From contig OZ220724.1 in NCBI GenBank assembly GCA_965116715.1, positions 496,001 to 560,000 on the forward strand: 64,000 nt of DNA, written 5' to 3'. The translations under genes were made by a program, and so were the position numbers. The notes beneath the pieces were generated by a model. The model ran no database searches and was not told the DNA's origin. It saw only the letters and a program-made list of their open reading frames with translations. The DNA is from Poriferisodalis sp965116715. Lineage in GTDB: Bacteria; Actinomycetota; Acidimicrobiia; Acidimicrobiales; Poriferisodalaceae. This document shows, in pieces, positions 9,240 through 17,175 of this stretch (position 1 is its first letter; every line of letters starts with the position of its first letter).

Positions 9240-11157
9240 CGGGCGACACCTGCAGCATGCGCAGGGCATATTCCGCGACTTCGGCGAAGACAGGTGCGGC
9301 CACGATGCCGGCCCGGTACTCGTGAGGCTCATCGAGCACCACCACAACGGTGAGCTCGGGGCGATCAGCCGGCAGGAACCCAGCGAACGAACTGGTGTAT
9401 GCGTCGTCGGAATAGCCGCCGTCCGGGCTGGGCTTCTGTGCCGTGCCAGTCTTACCCGCTACCTGGTAGCCCGCGATGGCCGCCCGCTTGCCGGTTCCGG
9501 AGCGAACGACCTCGGCGAGGATGTGCTGCATATGTCGTGCAGTCTCCGCAGACAGGACGCGACGTGTCGGGATCGGGTCGGCGGGTCGTAGCGCGCCGTT
9601 GCTTCCCACACTGCCCAGCACCAGGCGCGGCGTGACATAGACACCATCGTTGGCGATGGCGTTGTACGCGGCCGTGAGCTGTATAGCCGTCATCGCGATG
9701 CCCTGGCCGAACGCAATCGTGGCCAGGTCTGTGCCGCGCCACTGGTTCGCAGCACGCAGGATGCCGCGGCTCTCGCCCGGCAGCGCCGGAGCCTCGTCAC
9801 TGCCAGTCAGGCGGCCGAAACCGAACGAACGCAGCGACCGCTGCAATTCGGTGGCGCCGATCCGTTCGGCCAGCTTGATCGTCCCGATATTCGACGAATG
9901 AACCAGGATGTCCGAGGTGGTCATGCTGGTGCTGGGCTTCGAATACGGCTCAATGAACTCCTTGTCGGCGAAGGTGTACGCGGCGGGCGTCGAGTGCACT
10001 TCGACTGGTGTGGTCAGCCCTGCTTCCAGCGCCGTGGCGATCGTGAAGCTCTTCGCTACCGATCCCGGCTCGAATGCGTCCGTATAGGCAGGGTTGTAGG
10101 CCACCGGACTGATCTCATCGGAGTCCTCATCGCGGGCAACCGCCGCCAACGCCAGAACGTCACCGGTATCGGTCTGCATCACTACCACCATGCCGCCCTT
10201 GGCATCCGTCGCCCGAACCGCATTGCTCACCGAGCGCTCCGCGACCCACTGCATCTGGGTGTGCAACGCGAGCACCACATCGTCGCCGTGGCTCACTGGC
10301 TCGAAGAGCTCGGTTCCCGTCGGCAGCGGCATACCGCTCTCGGCGATGCGCGCAACCTCCCGGCCGTCCGTGCCGTCCAAAACATCGGCGAACTGCTTCT
10401 CGGCGCCGCCAAGCGGGTTCTGGTCGATGTCGGTTGCACCCAGCAGCCCCCGGGCGAAATCGTCACCGTTGGGTCGAAGCCGGGAGGACTCGCCGCGCAC
10501 ACCGATGCCGGCAAGCTGCAACTCCTGCACCGCCAGCCCTTCTGCCGGGCTTACTTGGCGTGCCACATAGACGAAGTGCCGGTCGCTCGCGAGTCGCTCG
10601 GCGATCACGTCGACGTCCACATCGAGAACCGACGCCAAGGCAGCGGCCGCCTGGTGAGGGTAGGTGACGAGGCGGGGATCGGCCCAGATCGTGGGCAGGT
10701 TGTCCGATACCGCGAGCAGGTTCAGGTTGCGGTCCAAGATGGCCCCGCGCACCGATTCGAGCTCCCACTGCGCAGTCCCCTGACGCTCACCTAGGGCGGC
10801 ATAGGTCTCGCGGTCGAGCAGTTGCACTTGCACCAGGCGGGCTCCGAGCACGGCCAGCGCAACAGCTGTGGCGACGATGAGCAGCAGCGCTCGCCGGCGC
10901 GGCGGTCCAGCGCGTGCCGTGCGCCGCCGTGGCGGGGGCGCCGCCTGCTGCGCTTCGGACTGTTGCGGGGTCGTGTCGCCGGACCGCTTCGCTCCTGACG
11001 AAGGGTGCCATCGGCGTGCGACCGGCGGTTCAGACCGTCGGGCTGCGGTCGACCTGGTGGTTGCGGTCGCCGATCGCAGCCCCGGCGGGGCACCCATCGA
11101 TGGATGCCATGACGCCGGTGCTGCGCGGCGTTCGGCCCGATCAAGAACGTCGGTCAT
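9232..11157 (-). CDS. ftsI: Septal transpeptidase FtsI (class B penicillin-binding protein)
   Basis: Cross-links septal peptidoglycan outside the membrane, in complex with FtsW. 641 residues. An unusually long Arg/Pro/Ala-rich cytoplasmic tail (1-88) precedes one transmembrane helix (about 89-107). A PBP dimerisation domain follows, then the transpeptidase domain with the SxxK motif SVAK (366-369), SSN (421-423) and KTG (569-571). There is no PASTA domain at the C-terminus. It overlaps ftsL by 17 nt and murE by 8 nt. Confidence 0.95.
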   Translation of the reverse strand: MTDVLDRAERRAAPASWHPSMGAPPGLRSATATTRSTAARRSEPPVARRWHPSSGAKRSGDTTPQQSEAQQAAPPPRRRTARAGPPRRRALLLIVATAVALAVLGARLVQVQLLDRETYAALGERQGTAQWELESVRGAILDRNLNLLAVSDNLPTIWADPRLVTYPHQAAAALASVLDVDVDVIAERLASDRHFVYVARQVSPAEGLAVQELQLAGIGVRGESSRLRPNGDDFARGLLGATDIDQNPLGGAEKQFADVLDGTDGREVARIAESGMPLPTGTELFEPVSHGDDVVLALHTQMQWVAERSVSNAVRATDAKGGMVVVMQTDTGDVLALAAVARDEDSDEISPVAYNPAYTDAFEPGSVAKSFTIATALEAGLTTPVEVHSTPAAYTFADKEFIEPYSKPSTSMTTSDILVHSSNIGTIKLAERIGATELQRSLRSFGFGRLTGSDEAPALPGESRGILRAANQWRGTDLATIAFGQGIAMTAIQLTAAYNAIANDGVYVTPRLVLGSVGSNGALRPADPIPTRRVLSAETARHMQHILAEVVRSGTGKRAAIAGYQVAGKTGTAQKPSPDGGYSDDAYTSSFAGFLPADRPELTVVVVLDEPHEYRAGIVAAPVFAEVAEYALRMLQVSPDA

Positions 11158-11599
11158 GCGCTGTGGACGCGTCGGTCAGCAGCGTCTTGATCGAGAGCCA
11201 GTCTCCCCCCGGGTGAATGCTCCGCTGCGGCGCATCGACGGCGGCGATGTGCCGCGGCTCGATCCGCACATCGATCGGATCTGTCGCGCTCACCAAACCG
11301 AGCGCCCCTACCCCCATCAATTCGATCTCAGCGGGGCCGTGGAGCGTCTGGAGCTCGTAGCGAAGGTCGATCAGCCGCTCTCGCTCGACAGCAATCGCCG
11401 ATTCCAGTTCCGACAGGCGGTACTGGCCCGCAGCCAGCATCGAGTGGAACACCGCGAGCCCGGCGAGAACGGTGATGGCGGCGGCAGCCACCAGCGCAGT
11501 GACACCCACCAGACGCAGCCCCACGGCGCGGCGCGCCGGCGCCGGCACGAGTCGTGGCGACGCGTCCGCGACGGGGAAATGGGCAGTGGCGAGAGCCAT
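11141..11599 (-). CDS. ftsL: FtsL-like divisome protein
   Basis: Small bitopic protein expected to form the FtsQ-FtsB-FtsL complex that activates FtsW/FtsI. 152 residues: a short cytoplasmic tail, one transmembrane helix (about 28-52), then a heptad-like stretch (QYRLSELESAIAVERERLIDLRYELQTLHG) typical of FtsL coiled coils. Sequence conservation is weak in this family, so the call rests on topology, coiled coil and position between rsmH and ftsI. A gap of 33 nt separates it from rsmH. Confidence 0.8.
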   Translation of the reverse strand: MALATAHFPVADASPRLVPAPARRAVGLRLVGVTALVAAAAITVLAGLAVFHSMLAAGQYRLSELESAIAVERERLIDLRYELQTLHGPAEIELMGVGALGLVSATDPIDVRIEPRHIAAVDAPQRSIHPGGDWLSIKTLLTDASTAHDRRS

Positions 11600-11632
11600 G
11601 GGGCGGGTTTCGGCGGGATGACAGTGCTGGAA

Positions 11633-12589
11633 TCAGCGATGGGCAGGCTCGAGGCGCTCCGCAGCGCGCAACAGGGCGCTGGCAGCGCGCGGATTCCGTT
11701 CGACCTCCGCGGCGCTGGGGCGGGTGACCTTGCGACGCAAGAGGCGAACGGTGGGTGCCGCCCCACAGATGCACGGCAGTGTCGATGGGCATTCGCATAC
11801 GCCGTCGGCTGCTTGGTGCAGGATGATCTTCACGATGCTGTCTTCTCCTGAGTGATAGGCGAGCGTTGCAAGGCGCCCGCGTGGTTGCAGGCGCGCGAGC
11901 GCAGCTCGCATTGCGGGTTCGATGAGGTTCAGTTCGTCGTTCACTTCGATGCGTATGGCTGCGAACGTGCGCATTGCCGGATGACGCCGGCCGCGCCGGG
12001 CAGCAGCAGGGACCGCGGCCTTGACGGTGTCGGCCAGCTCACGGGTCGTACGCAGCGGCCTGGCTGCGACGATTGCAGCGGCGATGCGATGGGCGTAGCG
12101 CTCGTCAGCGTGACGCTGCAACAGGTCCCGCAGTTCAGCGAACTCGTAGGTGTTAACGACAGAGCCGGCATCGGGGCCCGCGCGGCAGTCCATGCGCATA
12201 TCCAGCGGGGCGTCATGACGGTGCGAGAAACCGCGCTCGGCCGAATCGAGCTGGTGACTGCTGACCCCGAAGTCGAAGAGCACACCGACGAGGGGACCCC
12301 CAGGGGCCGCATCGACCAGCTCGCCGAGGCGATCAAACCGCTCGCAACGCAACGACACACGCTCCCCGAAGCACGCAAGCCGTTCGGTGGCTGCCGCAAT
12401 GGCCTCGGGATCGCGATCGATGCCGAGCAGCTGTCGCTCAGGATGCTGGCGCAAGAGCGTCTCTGCGTGGCCGCCGCCCCCCAATGTGGCGTCGACGAAC
12501 AGCCCGCCCCCGACGGGCGCGAACACTTCGGCGACCTCGGCGACCATCACCGGCTCGTGAAACCACCTCGGAGCCGTTGGCGCGCTCAC
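11633..12589 (-). CDS. rsmH: 16S rRNA (cytosine-1402-N4)-methyltransferase RsmH (MraW)
   Basis: SAM-dependent methyltransferase modifying C1402 of 16S rRNA. 318 residues. The N-terminus HEPVMVAEVAEVF (11-23) and SAM loop VDATLGGGGHAETLL (32-46) are diagnostic, as are LFDFGVSSHQLDSAERGFSHR and the C-terminal FHSGED-like TLAYHSGEDSIVK. It starts with GTG overlapping the mraZ stop codon (GTGA). Confidence 0.96.
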   Translation of the reverse strand: MSAPTAPRWFHEPVMVAEVAEVFAPVGGGLFVDATLGGGGHAETLLRQHPERQLLGIDRDPEAIAAATERLACFGERVSLRCERFDRLGELVDAAPGGPLVGVLFDFGVSSHQLDSAERGFSHRHDAPLDMRMDCRAGPDAGSVVNTYEFAELRDLLQRHADERYAHRIAAAIVAARPLRTTRELADTVKAAVPAAARRGRRHPAMRTFAAIRIEVNDELNLIEPAMRAALARLQPRGRLATLAYHSGEDSIVKIILHQAADGVCECPSTLPCICGAAPTVRLLRRKVTRPSAAEVERNPRAASALLRAAERLEPAHR

Positions 12590-13032
12590 GCCTGCTCCGA
12601 TGCTTCGATGCCGCTTTCGGGTGCCGCGAGCAGCGATTCGCCCTGGGCGTTCATCTCATGCCAGCGGCTGGCGTCCCAGATCTCGACTTCGTCGATGGCG
12701 CCGATCACGACGCAGTCGCGCTGCAGGCCGGCGAAGCGGCGCAGCTCCTCAGGAACTGCGATCCGGCCCTGCTTGTCCGGCAGGACCCGGGCGGCCCCCG
12801 CGCCGAATGAGCGCTTCGCTGCACGACCATGCGGCCCGCCGGACTGGGAGCGCTCGGACATCTGGCCTGCGATCTCACCGAACCGGTCCGGGGTCATGAG
12901 CGCGAGGCATCCCTCGCTGTGCTTGATCAGGAAGCCGGACGGCTCGAACGCACTGCGGAAGCCCGCCGGGAGCACGATGCGGCCCTTGGCATCGAGCGAA
13001 TGCTCATGCTGGCCGACGAACAGACTCTCCAA
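12586..13032 (-). CDS. mraZ: Transcriptional regulator MraZ
   Basis: DNA-binding regulator of its own division/cell wall operon. 148 residues with two SpoVT/AbrB-like repeats: HEHSLDAKGRIVLPAGFR (about 9-26) and LPDKQGRIAVPEELRRFAGL in the second half. The start is a TTG at 13032 (TTGGAGAGTCTG), preceded seven bases upstream by a good GGAGG ribosome-binding site (complement of 13040-13044). Candidate MraZ boxes lie 60-96 bp upstream. Confidence 0.94.
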   Translation of the reverse strand: MESLFVGQHEHSLDAKGRIVLPAGFRSAFEPSGFLIKHSEGCLALMTPDRFGEIAGQMSERSQSGGPHGRAAKRSFGAGAARVLPDKQGRIAVPEELRRFAGLQRDCVVIGAIDEVEIWDASRWHEMNAQGESLLAAPESGIEASEQA

Positions 13033-13093
13033 CGCAGGGCCTCCGCAGCGTCCTTACAGGAACTGGGTTCGCGTGGGCATCTGTGCCCTTGCA

Positions 13094-13128
13094 AACCACT
13101 TCGCACCACTTTATGGGTAACTCACCCA
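13094..13128 (-). promoter_or_regulatory. Candidate MraZ operator, four 5-mers on a 10-bp lattice
   Basis: Read on the minus strand upstream of mraZ, TGG-containing pentamers occur at forward positions 13124-13128 (TGGGT), 13104-13108 (TGGTG) and 13094-13098 (TGGTT). The intervening lattice position 13114-13118 carries the same pentamer inverted (ACCCA). All four start exactly 10 bp apart. MraZ of several bacteria is known to bind tandem TGGGN boxes with this spacing upstream of its own operon. The site lies in the only sizeable leader before the cluster. Promoter elements were not assigned. Confidence 0.6.
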
Positions 13129-13170
13129 CTCTGTCCACCCCGTTGGTGTGTGCATTTGCCAGTTGCGCCC

Positions 13171-13249
13171 GCTGCGGAGGCGGCAGGATTCTCTGCTCCG
13201 GGAATCCGGCAGGTTCCAACCTCGCAGAGCTTCCTGCCGCCTCCGCCGC
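13171..13249 (+). repeat. Intergenic compound palindrome, copy A
   Basis: Full copy of the family described in the findings, 79 bp between outer arm ends. The arms begin GCTGCGGAGGCGGCAGGA and end TCCTGCCGCCTCCG. The core is CTCTGCTCCGGGAATCCGGC followed by AGGTTCCAACCTCGCAGAG. The apical loop reads GGCA where the other copies have AGCA, while the apical stem is unchanged. It lies between the mraZ operator and the 3' end of the next minus-strand gene, so it separates two tandem operons. Confidence 0.85.
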
Positions 13250-13277
13250 TCGTTCTGTTGTGCCCTCGGCGGCGGGG

Positions 13278-13934
13278 CTAGTCGGGGTTGTGGGTGGTGA
13301 TGGATCTCAGCAGGTGCTCGGCGATGTCCGGCGGCGTGAGCTTGATGCCGAGATCGGCCCAGCCCAGCGCCCGGTCGCGGATCTGAGCTGCGGTGGCGGA
13401 ATCGGTGACCGCTGCCAGGGGGCCGGGCTCGAAGTGCTCGTAGGTAACGCACTGAAAGCGGGAGCCCTCGCGGGTGCGACGCTGGGAGACGCCGACGAGT
13501 TTCCGGCCATCGACCACCACCTCTCCTGGGCCGAGCGATCCGAAGCACACCAAGCCGGCTGACGGCCCGGCTTCGTAGGGGCCATGGTGCATCTGGGCCG
13601 GAGCGCCGAGGTCGGAGAATGCTGCGGCCAGTGCGTCGCCCAGCCAATGAAACGCCTGACCGACATCGGGGCGCCAGAGGGCATCGCCGGCCGGCACGAA
13701 CACGTCGACCCATGTGCTGAGCGCAGGATCCAGCCACACCAGTCCCCCACCGCTGCGGCGTCGAACGAGACCGGACCGCGTGCCTCCGAACGGATCAGGG
13801 CTTGCAGAGCCCAGGATCAGCGCCGGCGCGCTCGGGCGCAACCACGAGACACGGCGCCGGCCGTCCCGCGGCATCGGACGCGCGTGCAGCAGTTCGGCGC
13901 TGGCGTGCCATTCCTCGCGTATCCATGTGCCCAC
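13278..13934 (-). CDS. Lipoate--protein ligase A-like protein (BPL/LPL fold)
   Basis: About 218 residues from a GTG at 13934. The longer open frame upstream runs inside the HNH gene and is rejected. Family features are the RRSGGGLVWLDPA segment (equivalent to the RRxSGGGAVxHD loop) and VVDGRKLVGVSQRRTREG, with the lysine expected to contact the acyl-adenylate. PAGDALWRPDVGQAFHWLGDAL matches the middle of the fold. This could be a lipoate/octanoate transferase or a divergent relative; the substrate cannot be told. The start follows the HNH stop by about 7 nt. Confidence 0.7.
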   Translation of the reverse strand: MGTWIREEWHASAELLHARPMPRDGRRRVSWLRPSAPALILGSASPDPFGGTRSGLVRRRSGGGLVWLDPALSTWVDVFVPAGDALWRPDVGQAFHWLGDALAAAFSDLGAPAQMHHGPYEAGPSAGLVCFGSLGPGEVVVDGRKLVGVSQRRTREGSRFQCVTYEHFEPGPLAAVTDSATAAQIRDRALGWADLGIKLTPPDIAEHLLRSITTHNPD

Positions 13935-13941
13935 GGGCAGC

Positions 13942-14577
13942 TCACACGAGTTGCGGCTGCAGGTCACCGAGGTAGTCGGTCCACTCCGTGGGGGCGTCGC
14001 CTCGCATCGCCGCCACCACGGCGAGCGGCTCGGGCGCATATGGAGGCCGGCGCAGCCGGTAACGGCCCTCTGACAGCAGCGAGTCTCCCTTGCCCACGTT
14101 GCAGGCACGGCAGCAGGCCACCACGTTCTCCCATGTGTGCTCCCCGCCGCGGCTGCGCGGGTGGACGTGGTCGATGCACTCGGCCCGGCTGCCGCAGTAT
14201 TGGCAGCGGTAGGCGTCCCGAGCGAACACCGCCCGCCGGTGCAGCGGAGCACGACGGCGATACGGCGCCCGCGCGTGATAGGTCAGCCGCACGATGGAGG
14301 GCACCGGCATCGTCATGCGCGGCGAGCGAATGACGCCGGGCCTGGTGTGAACGACGTCGGCCTTGCCCGCCAGCACGAGCAGGAGGGCACGTCGCACGCT
14401 GGTGATGGACAGCGGCTGGTACGTGACATTGAGCACCAGCGTCCGCTCTGACAGCACCGTGCGCGGCCGCGAGATCTTCGGGTCGCGAAGGATCGGGTGG
14501 CCGTTGGTCGCACGATTCCCGTTGACCGCATCGGCGACAGACTGCGGCGCGCTGGCGACCGTTTCGAGCGACTTCAT
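13942..14577 (-). CDS. HNH endonuclease family protein
   Basis: 211 residues. The C-terminal half holds a complete zinc-ribbon HNH domain: CQYCG, then IDHVHPRSRGGEHTWENVVACC and RACNVGKGD, giving two CxxC pairs around the H-N-H motif. The N-terminal half (VLNVTYQPLSITSVRRALLLVLAGKADVV) is the conserved lead-in of a widespread stand-alone actinobacterial HNH group whose role is not established. It sits between a small conserved protein and the lipoate-ligase-like gene, all minus strand and closely spaced. Confidence 0.85.
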   Translation of the reverse strand: MKSLETVASAPQSVADAVNGNRATNGHPILRDPKISRPRTVLSERTLVLNVTYQPLSITSVRRALLLVLAGKADVVHTRPGVIRSPRMTMPVPSIVRLTYHARAPYRRRAPLHRRAVFARDAYRCQYCGSRAECIDHVHPRSRGGEHTWENVVACCRACNVGKGDSLLSEGRYRLRRPPYAPEPLAVVAAMRGDAPTEWTDYLGDLQPQLV

Positions 14578-14578
14578 G

Positions 14579-14863
14579 TCACTGGCGCGCCGCAGCGGCC
14601 GGCCAATGTCGGCACCATTCCAGCCATTGGATCAGATCAGCGGGCGTGATGGTCGCACGGCCGTCGCTGCCGACTGCGGTCAACAGGCGGAAGCGCACAT
14701 AGTCACGATGCGGCACCGGCAGGAATGGCCGGCGGGCCCACCAGCGCGGCGGGATCAGCCGCCTCATGGCTCGCACGGCGGTAAGCCACAGCCGCGGGCG
14801 CGTTGCCACCGCAGCCAGCGTTGCCCCCAGGCGTGGGCCGCGTGGAGTCCGGAATCGGCGCAC
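14579..14863 (-). CDS. Small basic conserved hypothetical protein
   Basis: 94 residues, very rich in arginine, with no membrane segment or signal peptide. The C-terminal part (HRDYVRFRLLTAVGSDGRATITPADLIQWLEWCRHW) looks like a folded small domain. One nucleotide separates its stop codon from the HNH start, so the two are probably co-translated. I do not recognise a named family. Confidence 0.65.
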   Translation of the reverse strand: MRRFRTPRGPRLGATLAAVATRPRLWLTAVRAMRRLIPPRWWARRPFLPVPHRDYVRFRLLTAVGSDGRATITPADLIQWLEWCRHWPAAAARQ

Positions 14864-14986
14864 CGGGCCACCCTAGAGGCTGGGCCGACGGTGACAGCGA
14901 AGGGATGCTGAGTAGCCTCACAGCGTTCTCCGAACCCAGTCCTCGGGCCGCATCCCCGGATTCTCCAGCCCTGAAAGCCAGGCGCC

Positions 14987-15967
14987 GTGCGTAATCACAC
15001 CGCCCCGCAGAACCATGCGGCCGATGCTGACACCTTCCGCCAGACGTTCGAGCGCATCACGGCGAATGTCGAGCGGATCATTCGCGGCAAACCCGACGCC
15101 GTCGGACTCTCGTTGCTGTGCCTGCTGTGCGACGGGCACCTGCTGATCGAGGACGTGCCCGGTGTCGGCAAGACCAGTCTGGCCAAGTCGCTTGCTGCGT
15201 CGATTGACGCACCCTTTGGCCGCGTCCAATTCACGCCCGACGTGCTGCCTTCCGATGTCATCGGCGTCAACGTGTGGGACGAGCATGAGCGCACGTTCGA
15301 GTTCCGTCCGGGCGCGCTGTTCTCCAGCATCGTGCTGGTTGACGAGATCAACCGGGCCTCTCCCAAGACGCAGGCAGCGCTGCTCGAGGCGATGCAGGAA
15401 CGCCAGGTCACCACCGACCGCACCACGCGCCCGCTCGGTCAGCCGTTCATGGTGATCGCCACCCAGAATCCCATCGAGCACGAGGGCACCTATCCGTTGC
15501 CCGAATCCCAGCTCGATCGCTTCCTGATGCGCATCAGCATCGGCTACCCAGATGAGGACTCGGCTGTTGAAGTGCTCGATCTGCACGACGGCACCACAGA
15601 GCTCACGGTCGAACCGGTCGCGACCGCCGGCGAGATCCTGGCGATGACGCGCACCGTCACCGAGGTCCACGTTGCGCCCGTGCTGCGCCGCTACATCGTC
15701 GCCGTGGCCGACGCTTCACGGCGGCGCGGCACGATCACACTCGGCATCAGCCCGCGGGCCACGCTCGACCTTCAGCGGGTGGCACAGGCACGCGCGCTCG
15801 CCGCCGGACGGAACTACGTGGTGCCCGACGATGTCAAGGCCGTCGCCGAACCGGTGCTCGGCCACAGGATTCGTCTGAGCCCCGATGCGCAACTGCAGGG
15901 CCTGACCCCCCAGACGGCCCTGCGCGACGTCTTCGACGCTGTCGCTGTGCCCACCGCCGCCGGCTAG
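14987..15967 (+). CDS. MoxR-family AAA+ ATPase
   Basis: Chaperone-like ATPase, 326 residues from GTG 14987. Walker A is in IEDVPGVGKTSLAKSLA (about 54-70) and Walker B in IVLVDEINRASPKTQAALLEAMQERQV, the MoxR hallmark. Sensor and lid regions (ATQNPIEHEGTYPLPESQLDRFL, GISPRATLDLQRVAQARALAAGR) are intact. It heads a three-gene plus-strand module with a DUF58 protein and a membrane transglutaminase. In many bacteria this trio is thought to act on envelope complexes. A 123-bp divergent spacer precedes it. Confidence 0.92.
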   Translation: MRNHTAPQNHAADADTFRQTFERITANVERIIRGKPDAVGLSLLCLLCDGHLLIEDVPGVGKTSLAKSLAASIDAPFGRVQFTPDVLPSDVIGVNVWDEHERTFEFRPGALFSSIVLVDEINRASPKTQAALLEAMQERQVTTDRTTRPLGQPFMVIATQNPIEHEGTYPLPESQLDRFLMRISIGYPDEDSAVEVLDLHDGTTELTVEPVATAGEILAMTRTVTEVHVAPVLRRYIVAVADASRRRGTITLGISPRATLDLQRVAQARALAAGRNYVVPDDVKAVAEPVLGHRIRLSPDAQLQGLTPQTALRDVFDAVAVPTAAG

Positions 15968-15981
15968 AGGGCCCGAGCCGC

Positions 15982-17175
15982 ATGCTGACACGGCGGGGCT
16001 GGTCGGTCGGCATCGGCTCAGTGGCTGCCGCCGGAGCCGGACGGTTCTTCGGCATGGGCGAGCTGCTCGTGCTGGCGTGTGCGGGGATCGCGTTGATCAG
16101 CGGAGCTGTCGCCTGGACCCGCACGCGCAGGGTGCGCCTGCGGATCCAGCGTTCGGTTCAGCCGGCGCGGGTCCATGCGGGCGGGAAGGCTCGTGTCCAG
16201 CTCGCCCTCACCAATCTGGGCGGGCATGCGCCGGTGCTGCAGCTGACCGACCCGGTGACGCGCACTCTCGGCGCGCGCCTGCAAGTCGGCCCCCTGCTCG
16301 CCGCTGAACGTCTGAACGCGTCATACCAGCTGCCCACCCAGCGTCGTGGCCGCCTCGAGATCGGGCCGGCCGAGGTCGATGTCGTCGACCCGCTGGGCTT
16401 GTCCCGCACATCCATTGGCACCGGCCCGCGCACGACACTGGTCGTCTATCCCGCCACACAGACACTGGTGCCGCCCCGCCTGGCTCGGGGGCCTGAGCCG
16501 CTGGGTCTGGCGGCAGACGTTCACACGCTGCAGCGCATCGGCGAAGACTTCTACGCCCTGCGCGACTACACGGCCGGTGACGATGTCCGCCGCATTCACT
16601 GGCCGTCGACGGCGCGACTCGGCCGCCCCATGGTGCGCGAGGACGAGGTGCCGCGCCGGAGCCGGGTCACGGTGGTGCTGGACACCCGCAGCACTGCGTT
16701 CGACGCTGATCCCCGCCGAGACGGGCGCTTCGAGCTGGCCGTGTCCGTCGCCGCCAGCGTCGTCCTCGCCAGCGCAGCCCGCCACGACCCGCTGCGACTG
16801 CTGACCGTGGCCGGTGCCGACACCGGCTTCGTGACCTCGGGCGAAGGCTTGGCGCAGCTGTTCGATCACCTCGCAGATGTCTCCACCTCGGCCGAAGGCT
16901 CGCTGCGCCACACGCTCGCGGCAGCAACCGCCACCGCCGTAGGCGCCGTGGTCGTGGTGCTCGGAGGAACGAGGTTCGACGCGGCCCGAGATGCCGACGC
17001 CATCGTGGCAGCCAGGACGCGCACCTCGTCGATGACCGTCGTCCGCGTGTGCAGATCTGGCGACGCGCTGCCAGCGATCGGTCCGGAAGTCGTGGACATC
17101 GGCAGTCCCGCCGAGCTTGGTCCCAAGTGGGCAGCGGCGCAGGCATCTTCTGCCACAGGAGCGGTGTACACGTGA
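15982..17175 (+). CDS. DUF58 domain protein (vWA-like)
   Basis: 397 residues. Two N-terminal hydrophobic segments (about 12-24 and 29-46) anchor it. A beta-rich region follows, then the DUF58 core with LRDYTAGDDVRRIHWPSTARLGRPMVREDE (about 193-222). VVLDTR resembles the start of a vWA metal site. It sits between moxR (14-nt gap) and the transglutaminase gene (GTGA overlap), the standard partner order, and is inferred to be the MoxR client. Confidence 0.9.
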   Translation: MLTRRGWSVGIGSVAAAGAGRFFGMGELLVLACAGIALISGAVAWTRTRRVRLRIQRSVQPARVHAGGKARVQLALTNLGGHAPVLQLTDPVTRTLGARLQVGPLLAAERLNASYQLPTQRRGRLEIGPAEVDVVDPLGLSRTSIGTGPRTTLVVYPATQTLVPPRLARGPEPLGLAADVHTLQRIGEDFYALRDYTAGDDVRRIHWPSTARLGRPMVREDEVPRRSRVTVVLDTRSTAFDADPRRDGRFELAVSVAASVVLASAARHDPLRLLTVAGADTGFVTSGEGLAQLFDHLADVSTSAEGSLRHTLAAATATAVGAVVVVLGGTRFDAARDADAIVAARTRTSSMTVVRVCRSGDALPAIGPEVVDIGSPAELGPKWAAAQASSATGAVYT

